In this document: positions 27,762 to 39,801 of the stretch, piece after piece
Layout of the letters: each line of letters opens with the position of its first letter
How positions within the stretch are numbered: the stretch's first letter is position 1
Source of the DNA: Fomes fomentarius
Lineage: Eukaryota; Basidiomycota; Agaricomycetes; Polyporales; Polyporaceae
NCBI GenBank assembly: GCA_022606135.1
Contig: JABYQN010000005.1
Span: forward strand, 1,798,001 to 1,862,000
DNA length: 64,000 nt
Direction: 5' to 3'
Made by a program: the position numbers and the translations under genes
Notes under the pieces: model-generated
What the model was told of the DNA's origin: nothing
Seen by the model: the letters and a program-made list of their open reading frames with translations, nothing else
Databases searched by the model: none

Positions 27762-28073
27762 TCAAGGCGTCGGGGTGAAAGCAACAGCGGCGCATGCCAC
27801 TGAGCACTTTCCCAAAGCGGCGTTGCAACCGAGAATAGCCGCTGGTGTCCCAGCACCAGCGGTCACAGTCCCAAACACGGCCCCTGCGGCTGCATAGCAC
27901 GCTACTGCGAGGCTGTTGCAGCCTACGGACGCAAGAGCCTGTCTCATTACAACGATATCAAGGAAGGCGCACGTAGACTTACCGGTCTGGCAGACACCGT
28001 AGGCGAGGAGACCAGCCTGAGCAGAAGGAATAGCGCAGAGAGTGAAAGCGAACACGGTGCGCGCAACCTTCAT
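27762..28073 (-). CDS. Small secreted Cys/Ala-rich protein A
   Basis: Exons 28073-27983 and 27922-27762 give 83 aa. The intron (27982-27923, GTAAGTCT..CCGTAG) is 60 nt, stop-free and in frame, so intron retention would give a 103-aa form. A signal peptide (MKVARTVFAFTLCAIPSAQA) leads to a short mature protein: GLLAYGVCQTGCNSLAVACY, AAAGAVFGTVTAG, then LGCNAALGKCSVACAAV. About six mature cysteines and many Ala/Gly. The family motif is CQTGCN..ACY..GxVFGTVTAG..CNAALGxC. Similar fungal proteins have been labelled zygote-specific (Zys3-like) in databases, from memory and unverified. Its paralog B lies 570 bp upstream on the same strand. Function unknown; a secreted or wall-associated role is inferred. 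Confidence 0.78.
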   Translation of the reverse strand: MKVARTVFAFTLCAIPSAQAGLLAYGVCQTGKSTCAFLDIVVMRQALASVGCNSLAVACYAAAGAVFGTVTAGAGTPAAILGCNAALGKCSVACAAVAFTPTP

Positions 28074-28640
28074 GTCGATTACGGAAGAAGGATAGAGGGG
28101 AGGGATGCAAGTGGGAGAATGTGGTTGAGGCAGTCGAGATGAACAGGCTTGAATACTGAATACTTATACGTGTTCCAGCTCTGCCATGAAGCCAGGAGCC
28201 TCGAGGTCCGAGTGCTATGGGGCAGAGGGATGGAAGCGACGTCGAAGTCTTCTTTGATGACGGTCGTCTGCGGACATGACGGCCGAGGATCACCAGAAAA
28301 GGATAGCAGCCCAAGGTGTCCAATGACGAGCTACCGCAGTGCACTTAACTGCACTCGCCGCACGACTCCCCGTCCGATTGAGCGCGATGCGACGCCTGTG
28401 ACGGTGTGAACCCACAGCTCAGAAGGGTATACACCGTTAGCGTCTCACTTCCCATGGCTTGTTCGGACATGATTATTGACAAACTTATCCGGACACGCGA
28501 ATATACAAGTACAATGGTGATGGACGATGGGGCAAACTTCTTCGGGACTTCTTCGCGACCCTGTCAACGGCATCAAGAACTGACTCAAAACGAGAGGAGC
28601 AGCTGCGGCAGACGACGTACCTTGCCGGAGCGACATGCAC
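28074..28640. other. Spacer between the two small secreted protein genes
   Basis: This 567 bp holds the promoter of gene A and the 3' end of gene B. No gene is supported. Confidence 0.4.
28164..28169 (-). promoter_or_regulatory. TATA box, secreted protein A
   Basis: TATAAG on the minus strand lies about 91 bp before the ATG at 28073. Position seen, role inferred. Confidence 0.45.
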
Positions 28641-28966
28641 TCAGGGAGTCGGGGCAATGAGCGCAGTCGCAGCGCAGGCGGCAGAGCAAACGCCTAGCGC
28701 AGCGTTACAGGCTACGATCGCAGGCGCGACCGCGACGCCGGCAGTGACGGTGCCAAAGACTGCGCCGGCCGCACCGTAGCACGCGACGACGACGGCATTG
28801 CAGCCTTGATCCAGGAGGCGAGGATCAGTCGGACGTCCTCTGCAATGTATAAGATGGATATATGCTCACCAGTTTGGCACAAACCATAGGCAAGGGGGCC
28901 TGCCTCCACCGTCGGAACGACGTAGAGCACAGCTAGAGCAGAGAGAGCAGAGAGCTTGAAGTTCAT
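28641..28966 (-). CDS. Small secreted Cys/Ala-rich protein B
   Basis: A paralog of protein A. Exons 28966-28870 and 28804-28641 give 86 aa. The intron (28869-28805, GTGAGCAT..ATCAAG) sits at exactly the same codon, in the Gly of CQTG|CN, showing common descent. A signal peptide (MNFKLSALSALAVLYVVPTVEA) precedes GPLAYGLCQTGCNAVVVACY, GAAGAVFGTVTAGVAV, and VACNAALGVCSAACAATAL. All six mature cysteines align with protein A. The unspliced frame also stays open but gives an unrelated tail. Function unknown, likely secreted. Confidence 0.78.
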
Positions 28967-29380
28967 GATGAGGACGGAGGGCGGAAGGACAATGACTCGC
29001 TGCAGCGACCGAGGCGCAACTTATATGCTCGACACTAGATACTCTTCACATTGTCACACGAATGCTGCGTCATAGCACCAACTAGGTCGACATGTGCTCC
29101 AAGTCCAGGCCAGCAGCTGCAGCAAGTCCTACTTAAACCAAGCTCAGTGTGAGAGCTCGTAAACCACAACCATCATCCCGTCTACTGCGGATGAGCATGA
29201 CGTGGTATTCGTCGCACAGATCTGAAGATTATCGAAGAGGAACCGATACTCCCAACCATGGACGTATATCAAGCAAGACGAATATCCGGCAACAAGACAA
29301 GCACAACATGCATCTAAAACAAAAACATCAGCGTCCCAACTCTCCTCCCCGCTTCGCAAATCATACTTACCACACAATCG
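28967..29380. other. Intergenic region
   Basis: This 414 bp lies between the 3' end of the 29381-32676 gene and the start of secreted protein B. It contains the TATA box listed separately. Nothing else is seen. Confidence 0.4.
29020..29025 (-). promoter_or_regulatory. TATA box, secreted protein B
   Basis: TATAAG on the minus strand lies about 55 bp before the ATG at 28966, matching the arrangement of paralog A. Confidence 0.5.
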
Positions 29381-32300
29381 TCACCCCGGGCTCTTCATCA
29401 TCCACTGCTGATGCACCTCCTTCAACACATTTAAATACCTCTCCGTCGTGATCTTCGTCGTAATGGCCGGCGGCTCGTCCAACATCCTCACCACCCGCTC
29501 GTTCTCGTCTCGCGCCCCATTCGGCCCATACATCCCCGTCAGCAGCAGCGTCTCTGTGCACTGCTCGCCCCACGCGAGCGGTAGGTTGAACGCACGCATC
29601 ACCTGCGCCTTCGTGATCGTAACCCCGCCCGCGCCCTCGAGGTCCGCGGGCGTGCTCGTGTTCGTGAACCGGTCGAGGATTCGCTGCACGTACCGGTACT
29701 GCTCGAGCTGCTCGCGCACCTTCAGCACTTTCTTCCGGTTCTCGACGAATGTGCTCCATTCCGGTTCCTTGTCGATGATCGCCCGAATCCACTTCCCGAT
29801 TGCGTTGTCCAGGTCGGACGAGGCTTGCCCAAAGAGTGTCGGCGTGACAGTCATCGCGGAGGGCGCCATTGTAGTCGGGGCTGGTGGAGGTGCGCTGGAC
29901 ATGGACACCCTGGAGAGCGAGGGCATGCTCATACCCATAGCTAGACTGGATGTGGTAATCGTCCCGGGCGTAGAGGGTAATGCAAGGTTGCCCTGCGATG
30001 ATGGAGTGCTACTTGGTTCGGACTGAGGCGTGGGAAGGCTGAAAGGTCCAGCGTCATACCGAGCGAAGGGGTTTGATATGGACGTCGAGCTGGAGGAATT
30101 CAGCGTCTTCTTCGCACCAATATTGGCATACGCAGCGAATCCCGACATCAATGAGGATGTAGACGCAGGGGCGGAGGCGGGGCCGGAAGCGGAGGGCTCG
30201 TTGGACTTGGACATAGACGAGCTTCGCGAGTGACTCCAGGGATATGTGCCAGGCTCACTCGGACCAGGAGAGACTGAATGCTCCATATGCTGCGGAGCAG
30301 ACAACTTCATCTTCTTCGGAGGCGAAGGTCCCGGAGTAAACATCGACGAGGCAGTGCTCGTGGAGCTCGAACCCGACGCAGACGAATGCATCGATGGGAA
30401 CGAGAACGACGACGATACTTTGGCAGACTGCACAGGACGTGGATGCGGCTGCGGTCGTTGAGGTTGTACCGGCGGGAGGTCCGACGACGGCGACGTCGGA
30501 GACATCTGTGGGGGCTCTGGCGGCTGAGTCTGCTGAGGAGGGGGAGACGATTGAGAAGATATCCGGGATTGCGCAGCCGTCGTTGTAGAGGTAACAGATG
30601 GCGTCCTTCTCGGTGAGAAAGGCGAAAACGCATCGTGTGATTGGAGCTGCGGCTGCAAGTATCCCTCTGACGCAACAGACCGAGTCGACTGGACACTCTG
30701 GATACTCGCGGAACGCGGACGCTTCTTGGGCGACGAATCATACTTAGTTTCTTCCGGCGACGGATAGTCCTCAGCGCTGAACAGGCTTGAGTGGCTGGGT
30801 CGTTTGTGTCCGGATACTAAGGATTGCATCGGCGCTGGAGAAGGGGAAGTCATGGACATGGAGTCCGTAACGGGTGTGAGGAGTTCGCGGTCGAGCCTGG
30901 GCGGCGAGCTCGGAGGGGCAAGTGTCATGCCAGCCGGAGGTGGGTTCTGTGAAGCAGAAGTCAGCATTGACGGATCTATGTCATGCATTGTAATGAAGAC
31001 GACGTACATCTTCGACGTAGATCTGCAGTGTGCGGTCTAGCGCGACCTTGAGGTTAGCGGACTGGCACACTTGCTCGCCATCTGCAGTGATTCTCAAGAA
31101 ATACTGCTTGTATTTTCCTCGGAGCGTGTAGACTTTCGCGCGACCTGCATCCTGCATAAGTGACGGTCGTCCAAGTACGCACATATTGACAGTGAAGACT
31201 CACCGTCGATCCTCGAGGGCCCATTCTGTAGCTCGTTTGTCACGTCCTGCGCGTCCGCCCAGAAGCCATCATCGTCGCCGTCAATCTTGAGTGGCACTCT
31301 AACTTCGGTGAGCATGCCGTCCCCGTCATCTCCGAAGCCAGGATTGCGCCTGTCTTCAATCAGCAATGTTAACACTCGACACACGCGCGTAGAGGGAGGG
31401 GGCGCCTCCTGTTGATGATGAGAAGGCTGAGGCTGATGCTGAGGAGACGGTGAATATGGTTGGGTTGCAGGGCCGGGAGTGGGATAATGTGTACGCTCAT
31501 CGCGATGCGAACGCGACTTGCGTCGCTTCTCGCTTGGAGGGGCAGGAGCGGGTGAAAGGGAGTGCGTAGGAGGGACATGATCGAAATGAGGTATAGGCGC
31601 GGGATTGGGGTAGTCGCGAGAGAAGGCATCTTGGGTATCGCCGTAATAAGGGTCAGAAGGAGGGTATCCATAATCGGAGGGGTACATGTGTTTATCCTTA
31701 CGCTTCTTGGAGCGCGAGCTGCGATGGTGATTATCCGGATTAGATGGAAGGGCAGGAGCGGGAGTAGGGTAGTAGGCACGGTGGCGGGTAGCGCTATGGT
31801 CGGGTCTAGAGGATGCTGTAGGTATCGCTGTGGCTGAGCCTGCTGTTGCCGCTGCCGCTGCCTGCTTCGCGCGATTGGCGGGCGTGTTCCGGCGGATCTC
31901 GTCGTAGTTGCAACGGTTAGGGTAATACTTGGGATTGGGTTGTAGGTTCTGTGGAGCGAGTGCGTGTTGTGCGCTTGGGTCACGATGATGCGGCGGGGAA
32001 GCGGTGGTCGGTGGACGACTACTACTTACACACTCGCCAACGTCCGCGCGGAATGTTGCGCCGTAGGGACCCTCCTGGATAGCGTACGGAGTTCCGCCTG
32101 CACCCGGATCGTTAGAGTAAGATCTTACGCGGAACGCCTTTTTGTTGGGATCGGGCGGGGGTGAAGGACGTAGGGGTGTGTGTGAGGTGGTTGGGCTACT
32201 GCCTGTCTTGAGCTTCCTTTGTCCCGCTCTTTCCCTTTCCGCGACTCATCTCTGCTCTTCTGCTTCGATCTATCCTTCGCCTTCCCTTTAGAGGATTTGT

Positions 32301-32676
32301 GCGAACGTTCGGAATAGTTTTCCGCAGGAGAACCCTGGAAAGAAGGGTAGAAGTGCGATGACGAGGGAGATGGCTGAGCATGGTAGGCGGGAGCAGGAGC
32401 ACCAAATCCGACGGGTTGGCGAAGCAGAGATGCGTGAGAAGAGGGGTGGAGAGTACTGACAGAAGCCTGCCACGAGGTCGGGGCGACGCTCTCAGAGTCT
32501 GATCCTGGTGTGGCAAGACGGAACGGTCGCTGGAACACATGTGTTAGCAGAACGCCCTGGATAGTATCGCCAAGAAAACGCACCGGCGAGCCTTCCCTGC
32601 TACTTCTGCTAGCCAATCAGCAACTAGCGAGGAAATAGGAGGACAAAGCAAGCACTCACGAAGAGACGTCGCTCAT
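29381..32676 (-). CDS. Large disordered putative nuclear regulator
   Basis: One multi-exon gene from MSDVSS (ATG 32676) to TGA 29383-29381. The first intron is GTGAGTGCT..TGGCTAG. Ordered islands sit in a Ser/Pro/Gln-rich background: KAFRVRSYSNDPGAGGTPYA with IQEGPYGATFRADVGEC; PNPKYYPNRCNYDEIRRNTP; a basic KRRKSRSHRDE; RVCRVLTLLIEDRRNPGFGD; AKVYTLRGKYKQYFLRITAD; and the C-terminal LDNAIGKWIRAIIDKEPEWS and LEQYRYVQRILDRFTN. No zinc finger, bZIP, homeobox or membrane span is visible. The composition and SPKKRPRS-type signals suggest a nuclear protein. Whether all parts belong to one transcript is inferred from continuous splice sites; two adjacent genes (break near 31.69 kb) is the alternative. 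Family not recognised. Confidence 0.6.
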
Positions 32677-33955
32677 GGTGATCTAGGATATCCGGAGTGT
32701 GTATAAGGACGGCACGAGGGCGTGGTGCTAGAATACGTGAGACACAATAAAGCAAGTAGAACGAAATCATAAGTTAGGGTCGAACGGAGGTATCGAGAGG
32801 TCGCCAGGCCTCGGACTCGAGGGCGGACAGAAGCGAAAGTACTCAAGTACTCAGTCAACTCAACTTCCACAAACCGTGGTCCCCTCTTTCCCGATTTGGG
32901 GAACAATCACTGCTGTCGCGATCCCGTGACTACCACGTGCTTCGGTCGCGTTCATTTGTTGGGCGCTCGTTCCGGTTGGCTAGGGCGCGTCCCTGCGCAA
33001 CGGTACCAGTTCAAGGTACCAGTCAAATGCTGACAAGCTGTCAGGAAGGATGCCACTATGGAAATATTGACCAGGGATACAAATGAACTGGAAATGAGAC
33101 ACCGGCATTCAACTTGAAGTGCTTCCAGCCACCGTTTGAAACGAAAAAGGCCGCTCCTATACGGAGTCTACGAACGCTCTGGCGGATGCGATACGTTGGG
33201 TAGGTGCGGTGCTCTGAGGTTATTGTTTTACACAGTACACTACAAGAGCACTCGTTCTTGCAAGAGGCCAGCTGAGCGTATCAGGCGTAGACTCAACAGC
33301 TGGTGGGGCAGTGGTGCTGCCCAGGAGCTTTCGTAAGAGGAGCTCCATGTGGGACTCAGACAGGCACCAGGCACAGGTAAACAACGCGCAGGAGATGAAA
33401 TCGGCTGCAATAGAGCTAAGCAGACGAATCCGAGGTCCAGAGCCAAGGAACGTAAGAACCTTTCCCGGATGATCAGTGTGAATGACGAGCAGTAATCATG
33501 TCGGTGCGAGGGATATTGCCGGGAGTGAAACAGTCGAGGTGAAGATGGGATCACCTTCGTGAGCATCTGTCAGACTCTGAGAGTCCAACTTGTACTGCGC
33601 TGAATGGAAGTTCAATGCCAAATTACAGATAACCACATATGCCACTCTCCGGGTGCTTGCCATTGGGCTAATTGGTCACCCCTCTTCGGCCTCTCTAATC
33701 TGCCTGCTGAGCGGTACAGACGGGCTGCATTCTTGACGAAAACCTCGACTCTGACGATCGAGCTGCGAGCTCAGTATAGCAGTGAGAATTCCCCCGTCGT
33801 CGACCATGGTTCATCAGCTCGCCTCATATGTACAGATGTCTGGATAGAAAGAGTCAAGAAAGTCCCTAATGAATAATACAAGCATCACTTCGGTAAGTCA
33901 CAAATCGGAACATTCAGCATCTCGACCTCCGAGCCTGCTTGAGAACACCACCGAA
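32677..33955. other. 1.28 kb intergenic region, nothing recognised
   Basis: It lies between the ABC exporter 3' end and the start of the 32676 gene. Frames of 60-110 codons occur on both strands but none has a domain, signal peptide or credible splice partners. Confidence 0.4.
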
Positions 33956-36670
33956 TCAGAGAAAAGCTTGCGCTTGGAGCTTCCATATCTTCGCATAGTC
34001 CCTGTCTCGCTCCAATAGTGCTTCATGTGCGCCCGCTTCAACAATGAGGGACTCGTTCATGTAGCTAGCATGTGAAGTCAGCGACGAGAACAAGATCACC
34101 TCAGAACCGGACTTCTCACAGAATTAGATCTGCATGACGAGTCAGGTTTCCGAAACGATGCGAGGAGAACAGCATGGTCTTGCTGCCACGCAGCTCGCGC
34201 AAGCGGTCAAATAAGTCTGCAGAATCAGTATCAGAAAGACTGCAAGTGCGGTTAGATGCATAGCAGCACCCACCGTGCTCGGCGATGGGGTCCAACGAAG
34301 CACTGGGCTCATCGAAGAGCAGCAACCCTACTTTCGTTTCCTCTGACACCACGGACCGCATGAACGTCCTCGCCCTAGCCTCCGGATATCAGTCATACTC
34401 ATCCAATCGGTATCAAGGGGAACTTACACAGCAAGCCTCTGCATCTGACCACCGCTGAGTGATGAATTTGAACTCGACTTCATGCCGCCGGCGCTCTGGA
34501 CAGCGCTGTAGTCCACACTGCGACCAAAGAGCGTCTTCGTGCCCTCCGGCAACCCAGCATAGTAGTCGCGCACAGGACGGTCAAGATAAGTGTTGTACCC
34601 CTCCGGAAGCTTTTCGATGAAAGACTCCGCGCCTCCGAGCCGCGCAGCGAGCCGGATGTGCTCGTCGTCCGCAGCTGCAGACGGGTCACCTATTGCGATG
34701 TTGTCTCGAATCTACGATATCGGTGAGCACACTCACAACTGAGTGATTGAGCATTCGGAAGAGGGTACACACGGAAAGTGGGAAATGTGTGTAGTCCTGG
34801 AATAGGACGGAGATGGCTTGACGAAGATCAAAGAGCTTGAGAGTGCGAATGTCATGTCCTCCGATGAGGATCTGCCCTTCATCGGGATCGTATAGGCGCA
34901 CTATCAGCTTGAGAATCGTACTCTTCCCAGAGCCATTTGCTCCAACAATGACCTAGTAGCATTGTATAAGCAAGAAGTTCCATGAGGCGGAACAAGGCTG
35001 CACGCACGCAAAGTTGACCGGGGACCAGAGAGAATGAGATGTTGCGCAGCGCGTACTTGTCTGCGTCGGGGTACTTGAACGAGACGTTCTTGAACTCGAG
35101 TGCGATGCCAGACCCAATCTGCGCGGAGTCTTCGGGGAACGGAACGGTCCCATCCTGGATCTTGTTGGGTATATTACCGACCTCGTAGAGCTTCCGCACC
35201 TTCCCCAGATGCTCGCTCACGGATGTAGTTGACATCATGAGTTCAAAAAGACTGGAGACAAACGTCTGCGTCGCCCCCTGTAAAATGTGTAGAGAGGCGA
35301 GGGATACGGGAAGGCTCCCAGGGCTTTGGACTGCACGCAGCGTGAAGACAATCTGACATTGGTGACATGGTAAAAGTATGGGTGCCACAAATAATTCATG
35401 CGCTCAGAATGGATGCGACAAACCTGTGGCAATTGCTGAAGCGGATCTTGGAGGAGCGACCAGAAGCTGAAGTGTTTCTCAATCATGCGCTGACGCGCTA
35501 AAGTGTGGTAGTCTCCGCTGTCGTCTCCGACGCGATCAGAAGCCTTCTTATACTCTGACATTGATAGTTGCATAAATCAAGGCGTATTGCACGATCAGGC
35601 AACAAACTCACCTGACAGCACATATTCTCCCAGATTGCCAGCAACCACCTCTTTTCTGTGAGTGGTTGCATGCACCACACGCTTCCAACCTTCCATTTTC
35701 ACGTAGTCTTCGTTCGTCGTAGTCGCTGCCCAGACTAATCAAACCACTCGTCAGACGCACGTCCAACTCGGGCAAAGTGAACGCCGTACCTCGCGCAGGT
35801 TGGAATGAGCCTATAGACGACAACCAATACGTCCCTTGCGAAGATAGCGTGAGAAACGCGAGGAGCACCCCATCCCTCTGTCCGCGCAATACCTCCCAGA
35901 GCACGAACGTCTGCGCAACAAGCTGCATGCCCGCCCTGGATATGATCAATACCGTATCGAGAGTCTCCCACGCGACTGTGCGGTTGAAGGTATCCTGTGA
36001 CGCCTCGTCGAGCTGTCGCTGTATGCTCGTCGACTCGTAAGTCGGGAGATCGAGGCGTGCGCGCGCATGGAAGAGCACGATAGAGTAGTACCGCTTGATG
36101 CGCGCTGTGAGTGGACGCCGCGTCGAGGTCTCGACGGCATACATGAGTCGGACGGCTAGACCACAGATGATGCGGCCCGTGCAGATGCGGAAGAGGTCGA
36201 CCTTCTCGACTGTCCGCGTGTCTATGGCAATTTGCATCTGGGATGAGAGGAATGTCAGCATTCACTCTTAGTTTGATGAGTGCGTGAGAAATACAATCTG
36301 CAATAGTTGACCCTGATACCTTGAGTCCAAGTCAGCGATGGTATACTTGCCTGCTAACATTCGGTACAACGTACCACAGTTCCAGAGCGGGGAACACGGC
36401 GCGCCCTATCTGAGCAGCGACATAAATCGCGAGCAGCACTGCGCAGGTAGGGATGCCCAGGATATCCTTCAACATCCGCCAAACGTACGGCAATCCCTCG
36501 AAGAGCTCCATATATTTCTCGAGTTTGGGGGCTCCAGGGACGTGAGCGAGCTTTGGCTCCTTCTCCTCGTATAGATCCCACACGCCCAGGCGAGTTTGCT
36601 TGACATGGCTTGTATTAGTCGGGTCGAAGGTGCCCTTCTGGTCAGAGAACGTCCTCTGGTTGCGGAACAT
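33956..36670 (-). CDS. Half-size ABC exporter
   Basis: ATP-driven membrane transporter with one membrane domain followed by one nucleotide-binding domain. ATG 36670 opens [12 protein letters not shown], then amphipathic [20 protein letters not shown] and the first spans ([17 protein letters not shown]). The rest of the membrane domain is spread over exons ([36 protein letters not shown]). The nucleotide-binding domain reads [20 protein letters not shown], Walker [11 protein letters not shown]-loop [10 protein letters not shown], signature [13 protein letters not shown], Walker [16 protein letters not shown] and H-loop FSSHR. It ends [12 protein letters not shown] at TGA 33958-33956. All catalytic motifs are intact, so it should be active. 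About nine introns. The substrate cannot be told; an exon upstream of 36670 is possible. Confidence 0.87.
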
Positions 36671-37239
36671 GTTTCGCGGTCGGAAGGGAGTGGGCTGGCA
36701 GAACGAGCATTAAGTACTCTGAGTCCACGTACGTAACTGCGGGCACAACAGCTATACATGGGAGCGAGGGACCAGAGCGCCTGATATAACATGCGCAGTG
36801 TTATCATGAGCATCGACAGCGACTCGATGATTGCGCAGCGCGGAAAGTCGGAGTCACATGGTTCTATGAATATCTTGCGGTCAGCGGTCAGTCATTTGGA
36901 CATACGTCCAGGTTTATGCTCTCCGATAGCACGCAGTCGACCTAAGATATCTCCTTCAAGCTTTGGGCGAACAGGTTTAATTCAAGCGCCATCAGGGAGG
37001 ACACATCACCGATGTTCTCAGGATGGAGAACGGGAGCAGAACGTGGTAGCTTGACTCATGGTAACTGTATAGTCATCATGAGTACTAGCGTAGGGTCGGC
37101 CCCGTACTGTGACATGGAGCTCTGAGACGCTCACCTGGTACCCCCGATCACGAGAACATAGAAGTCTCGCCGGGATCTCACAAGGGTCACAAAACGTGTT
37201 CTAATGATCTAGATGACCAACGTAATGGTGTGCGAGATG
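36671..37239. other. Spacer between ABC exporter and carrier gene
   Basis: This 569 bp holds the ABC gene upstream region and the carrier 3' end. A further small 5' exon of the exporter could lie at about 36.7-36.8 kb but is not demonstrable. Confidence 0.35.
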
Positions 37240-38721
37240 TCACATAGCCTCTATGCCAAACAGATATCTGACGCGCTCGTATATGAGGAACGTCAAGATC
37301 GTATGCGTCCCGAGCTGTGCAGTACATAGCCTCAGCGATGTCGAACGCTGACAGTCGTGATAGTACAGAACGCACCCTAGCCCAACACATCCCGAAGCCC
37401 TTGTAGAATCCCAATGGCCCTTCGTGTACTATCACTTGCCGTATACAGTCAAATGTTCCCTTGTACTGATGTGTCTTGTCGTTCATGAGTCTGACTTTGA
37501 CAACGTCTATGCACATTTGTGAGTCGAGTTGCTTCATCCAAGGTGCACAGTCCACTCACCGACTGGATTTGAAGTAATCGAGCAGAACAACCTGCACCAA
37601 TTAGATCAGTGTATACTCGTGACGTGACAACGCTGAAATTGACGTACCCAGCGAACGTGCTCGCAACAAAATGCAATGGAACGCCCTCCTGCATGATGTC
37701 ACGCTTCTTGAAGGACTGCTTGATCTGGTCGTATGAACATATTTGTGTCGCCGAAAGAACAATACCGCGGATCGTCGTCGCTTCGACACCGCGATACAGG
37801 GCGCGCAGGCCGCCGGACACAGGAGCTGCGCCCGCTGCTACAGCGTTTCGCGCACCATCTTGCCAAATTGACGCGAACGCGTGGCGCATACTGCGGTATG
37901 GGCTGCCACCAGGGTAGTATGCTTGCATGCGGACTGCGGCGCGGAAGTGAGCGCTTAGTTGCGAGGTGAGGAAGGTTCATGTTATACACCTTTGACCAGA
38001 TCCGCAGGGTTGGCTAGAGCACTGCCGATGGTGGCAGCTGTTGCCGCAGCTGCGATCTTGAGCGACAGTCCTTCGCGGGTGAGGGCGCCATTCGATGCTG
38101 CGTATAGCCTATAGGAGAGCAGGCGTTTCAGTGTGCCGTTTGGGCGGATGAGGAGTGCGAGACGGACTGGTCCTTGAAGAATTCATACGTGCCCATCCGG
38201 ATACCGGAGTAGGAGGCTTCGCGGAGCATGCTTGCGGATAGGCCTCCTGCGAGGCTCCGTATACCCTCCTTGCGCGCCATCTGAATACCGACAGACCAGA
38301 AGGCACTCGAGCGAGTTCCATGAGCTGTGTGCCTCATTAGACACGTTCTACGATGCTTCAAATCGCCATGCTCACTTTGCGTCTGGAGCTGCTGTCGGAC
38401 CTAGGCTCTTGTGTGAGGACTGGGAGTAAACCTTCCAGCAATCACCATCGCACCTTGATTCTGTGGCAGTCTGTAAGTATCTGGACGCGTCGTTAGGAAG
38501 TCAGGACAACATACATGTCTGTTGGATTACAGAAAGCTGAGGATGCCATATCTATGGGAAGTATGAGCTCGCGAATGTCTAACCAAACAAGACGCGCGCG
38601 TACTGCTGAAGGCGGCGCCAGCATACTTGAGAGCATACTGTGAGTCATGAACCTTCTGCTCCACGACTAGAGCTTTCTCCTCTAGAGGTGTGACGGTGAC
38701 TGTTGTTGGCGCGGATACCAT
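37240..38721 (-). CDS. Mitochondrial carrier family (SLC25) protein
   Basis: Inner-membrane solute carrier with three repeats, each bearing PxD/ExxK/RxR: CNPTDIIKVRQQLQTQ, ANPADLVKVRMQAYYP and SNPVDVVKVRLMND. It starts MVSAPTTVTVTPLEEKAL (ATG 38721) and ends RYLFGIEAM at TGA 37242-37240. Other matches are SGIRMGTYEFFKDQ, LRALYRGVEATTIRGIVLS with YDQIKQS, and PLGFYKGFGMCWARLGTHTI. At least eight short introns interrupt the repeats; the first two fall inside the signature (CNPTDI|IK|VRQQ). The QxxxR/DIIKVRxQ type is closest to the dicarboxylate, oxoglutarate and uncoupling-protein branch, but the substrate is an inference. Confidence 0.87.
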
Positions 38722-39801
38722 GCTATCTGTGGGATCAACGAGGGAGGTATGAGTTGCTCTGGCTAATGCCTTGGACCCGACTTCCGATTCAGAACCTCAC
38801 CGAGCTAGCAAGTGGTGGTAGGGAGTGAACGTGCAAGCCCCTTGGCTGCATCGGGTCCCGTTATATGCGTATGCGAATTCGGAATGGTGTCAAAAGCGTT
38901 GCCGGATGTTGCTCAGCGTGAGCGATCAAGTGACCGTGGCGGGAGTGCGCATCCCGGCGCTCCGTATCTCCGTCCTACGAGGACACACGGATTACCTTGG
39001 CTTGTTGATGATGAAAGAACTTCATCTACATATTTGGCTACGTTTCCGCGAGTGGAAGGAATGAGATGAAAGCGACTGTTGCCACACATGCTGAGTATGT
39101 GAGGCTAGGTAGCATTCGTAAGAGCGCGATGAGACGTTGAAGTTTGAGCGGAGAGCTATCACTAGTCACTGCGGAGCACGAACTCTGAAGCGGAGTGTGA
39201 CCAATAGGAGGCGCCCAATCTCTCCAGTCGGTTAGATCCGTTCTCCGACGTTCTCTGTCCATCCTCCAACGTTAGGCTAGAGATCTACCACCTCAATGCA
39301 AGTGTTGGTACTCCTAGGACGATCTGCAACGGACGGCGGTATCTGGTTGCTACTCGAGCAGGAGTTGGAGTATCCCCCCTCTTCTATTCGCAACGTTCAC
39401 AGAATGGATATATTTTTTTGTAAGAACCGTTGAGTACGTATACAATCCCATCTCGCCGTCACGCTGTGGTTCTGATGAATCTCTACCGTTAGCGTTTGAT
39501 ACTTTGGCAATGCTTTCTGTAGCGACGAAGCCAACTCTGAACTACTTTCACACTTGTGTGATCAACCACATCCATAGAGTGGTCGCTAATCGCCAGTTCA
39601 CTAGTTCAAAGGTAGTCTGCACCGTTGAATACTACTGGTACAGACATTGGGTATGCCATACAAGTCATAGAGCATAAGTGTGCATACTACCACGTCCCCG
39701 CCGTGGGCCATAGGTGCATAGGTAAATAGCTGGAATACAAGACACATGGCGGTGAGTCCTATTGTGCATGGGCAGACGTAGCTAATCATGAAACTCACCA
39801 G
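38722..39801. other. 1.08 kb intergenic region, nothing recognised
   Basis: It holds the carrier upstream region and the 3' side of the NFKBIL1-like gene. Only short frames without protein-like features occur. Confidence 0.4.

Noticed and set aside
36689..36813. Possible upstream exon of the ABC exporter (MLMITLRMLYQALWSLAP)
   Set aside because: It has a hydrophobic start but no clean donor to the exon at 36670; the ATG at 36670 already gives a sensible N-terminus.
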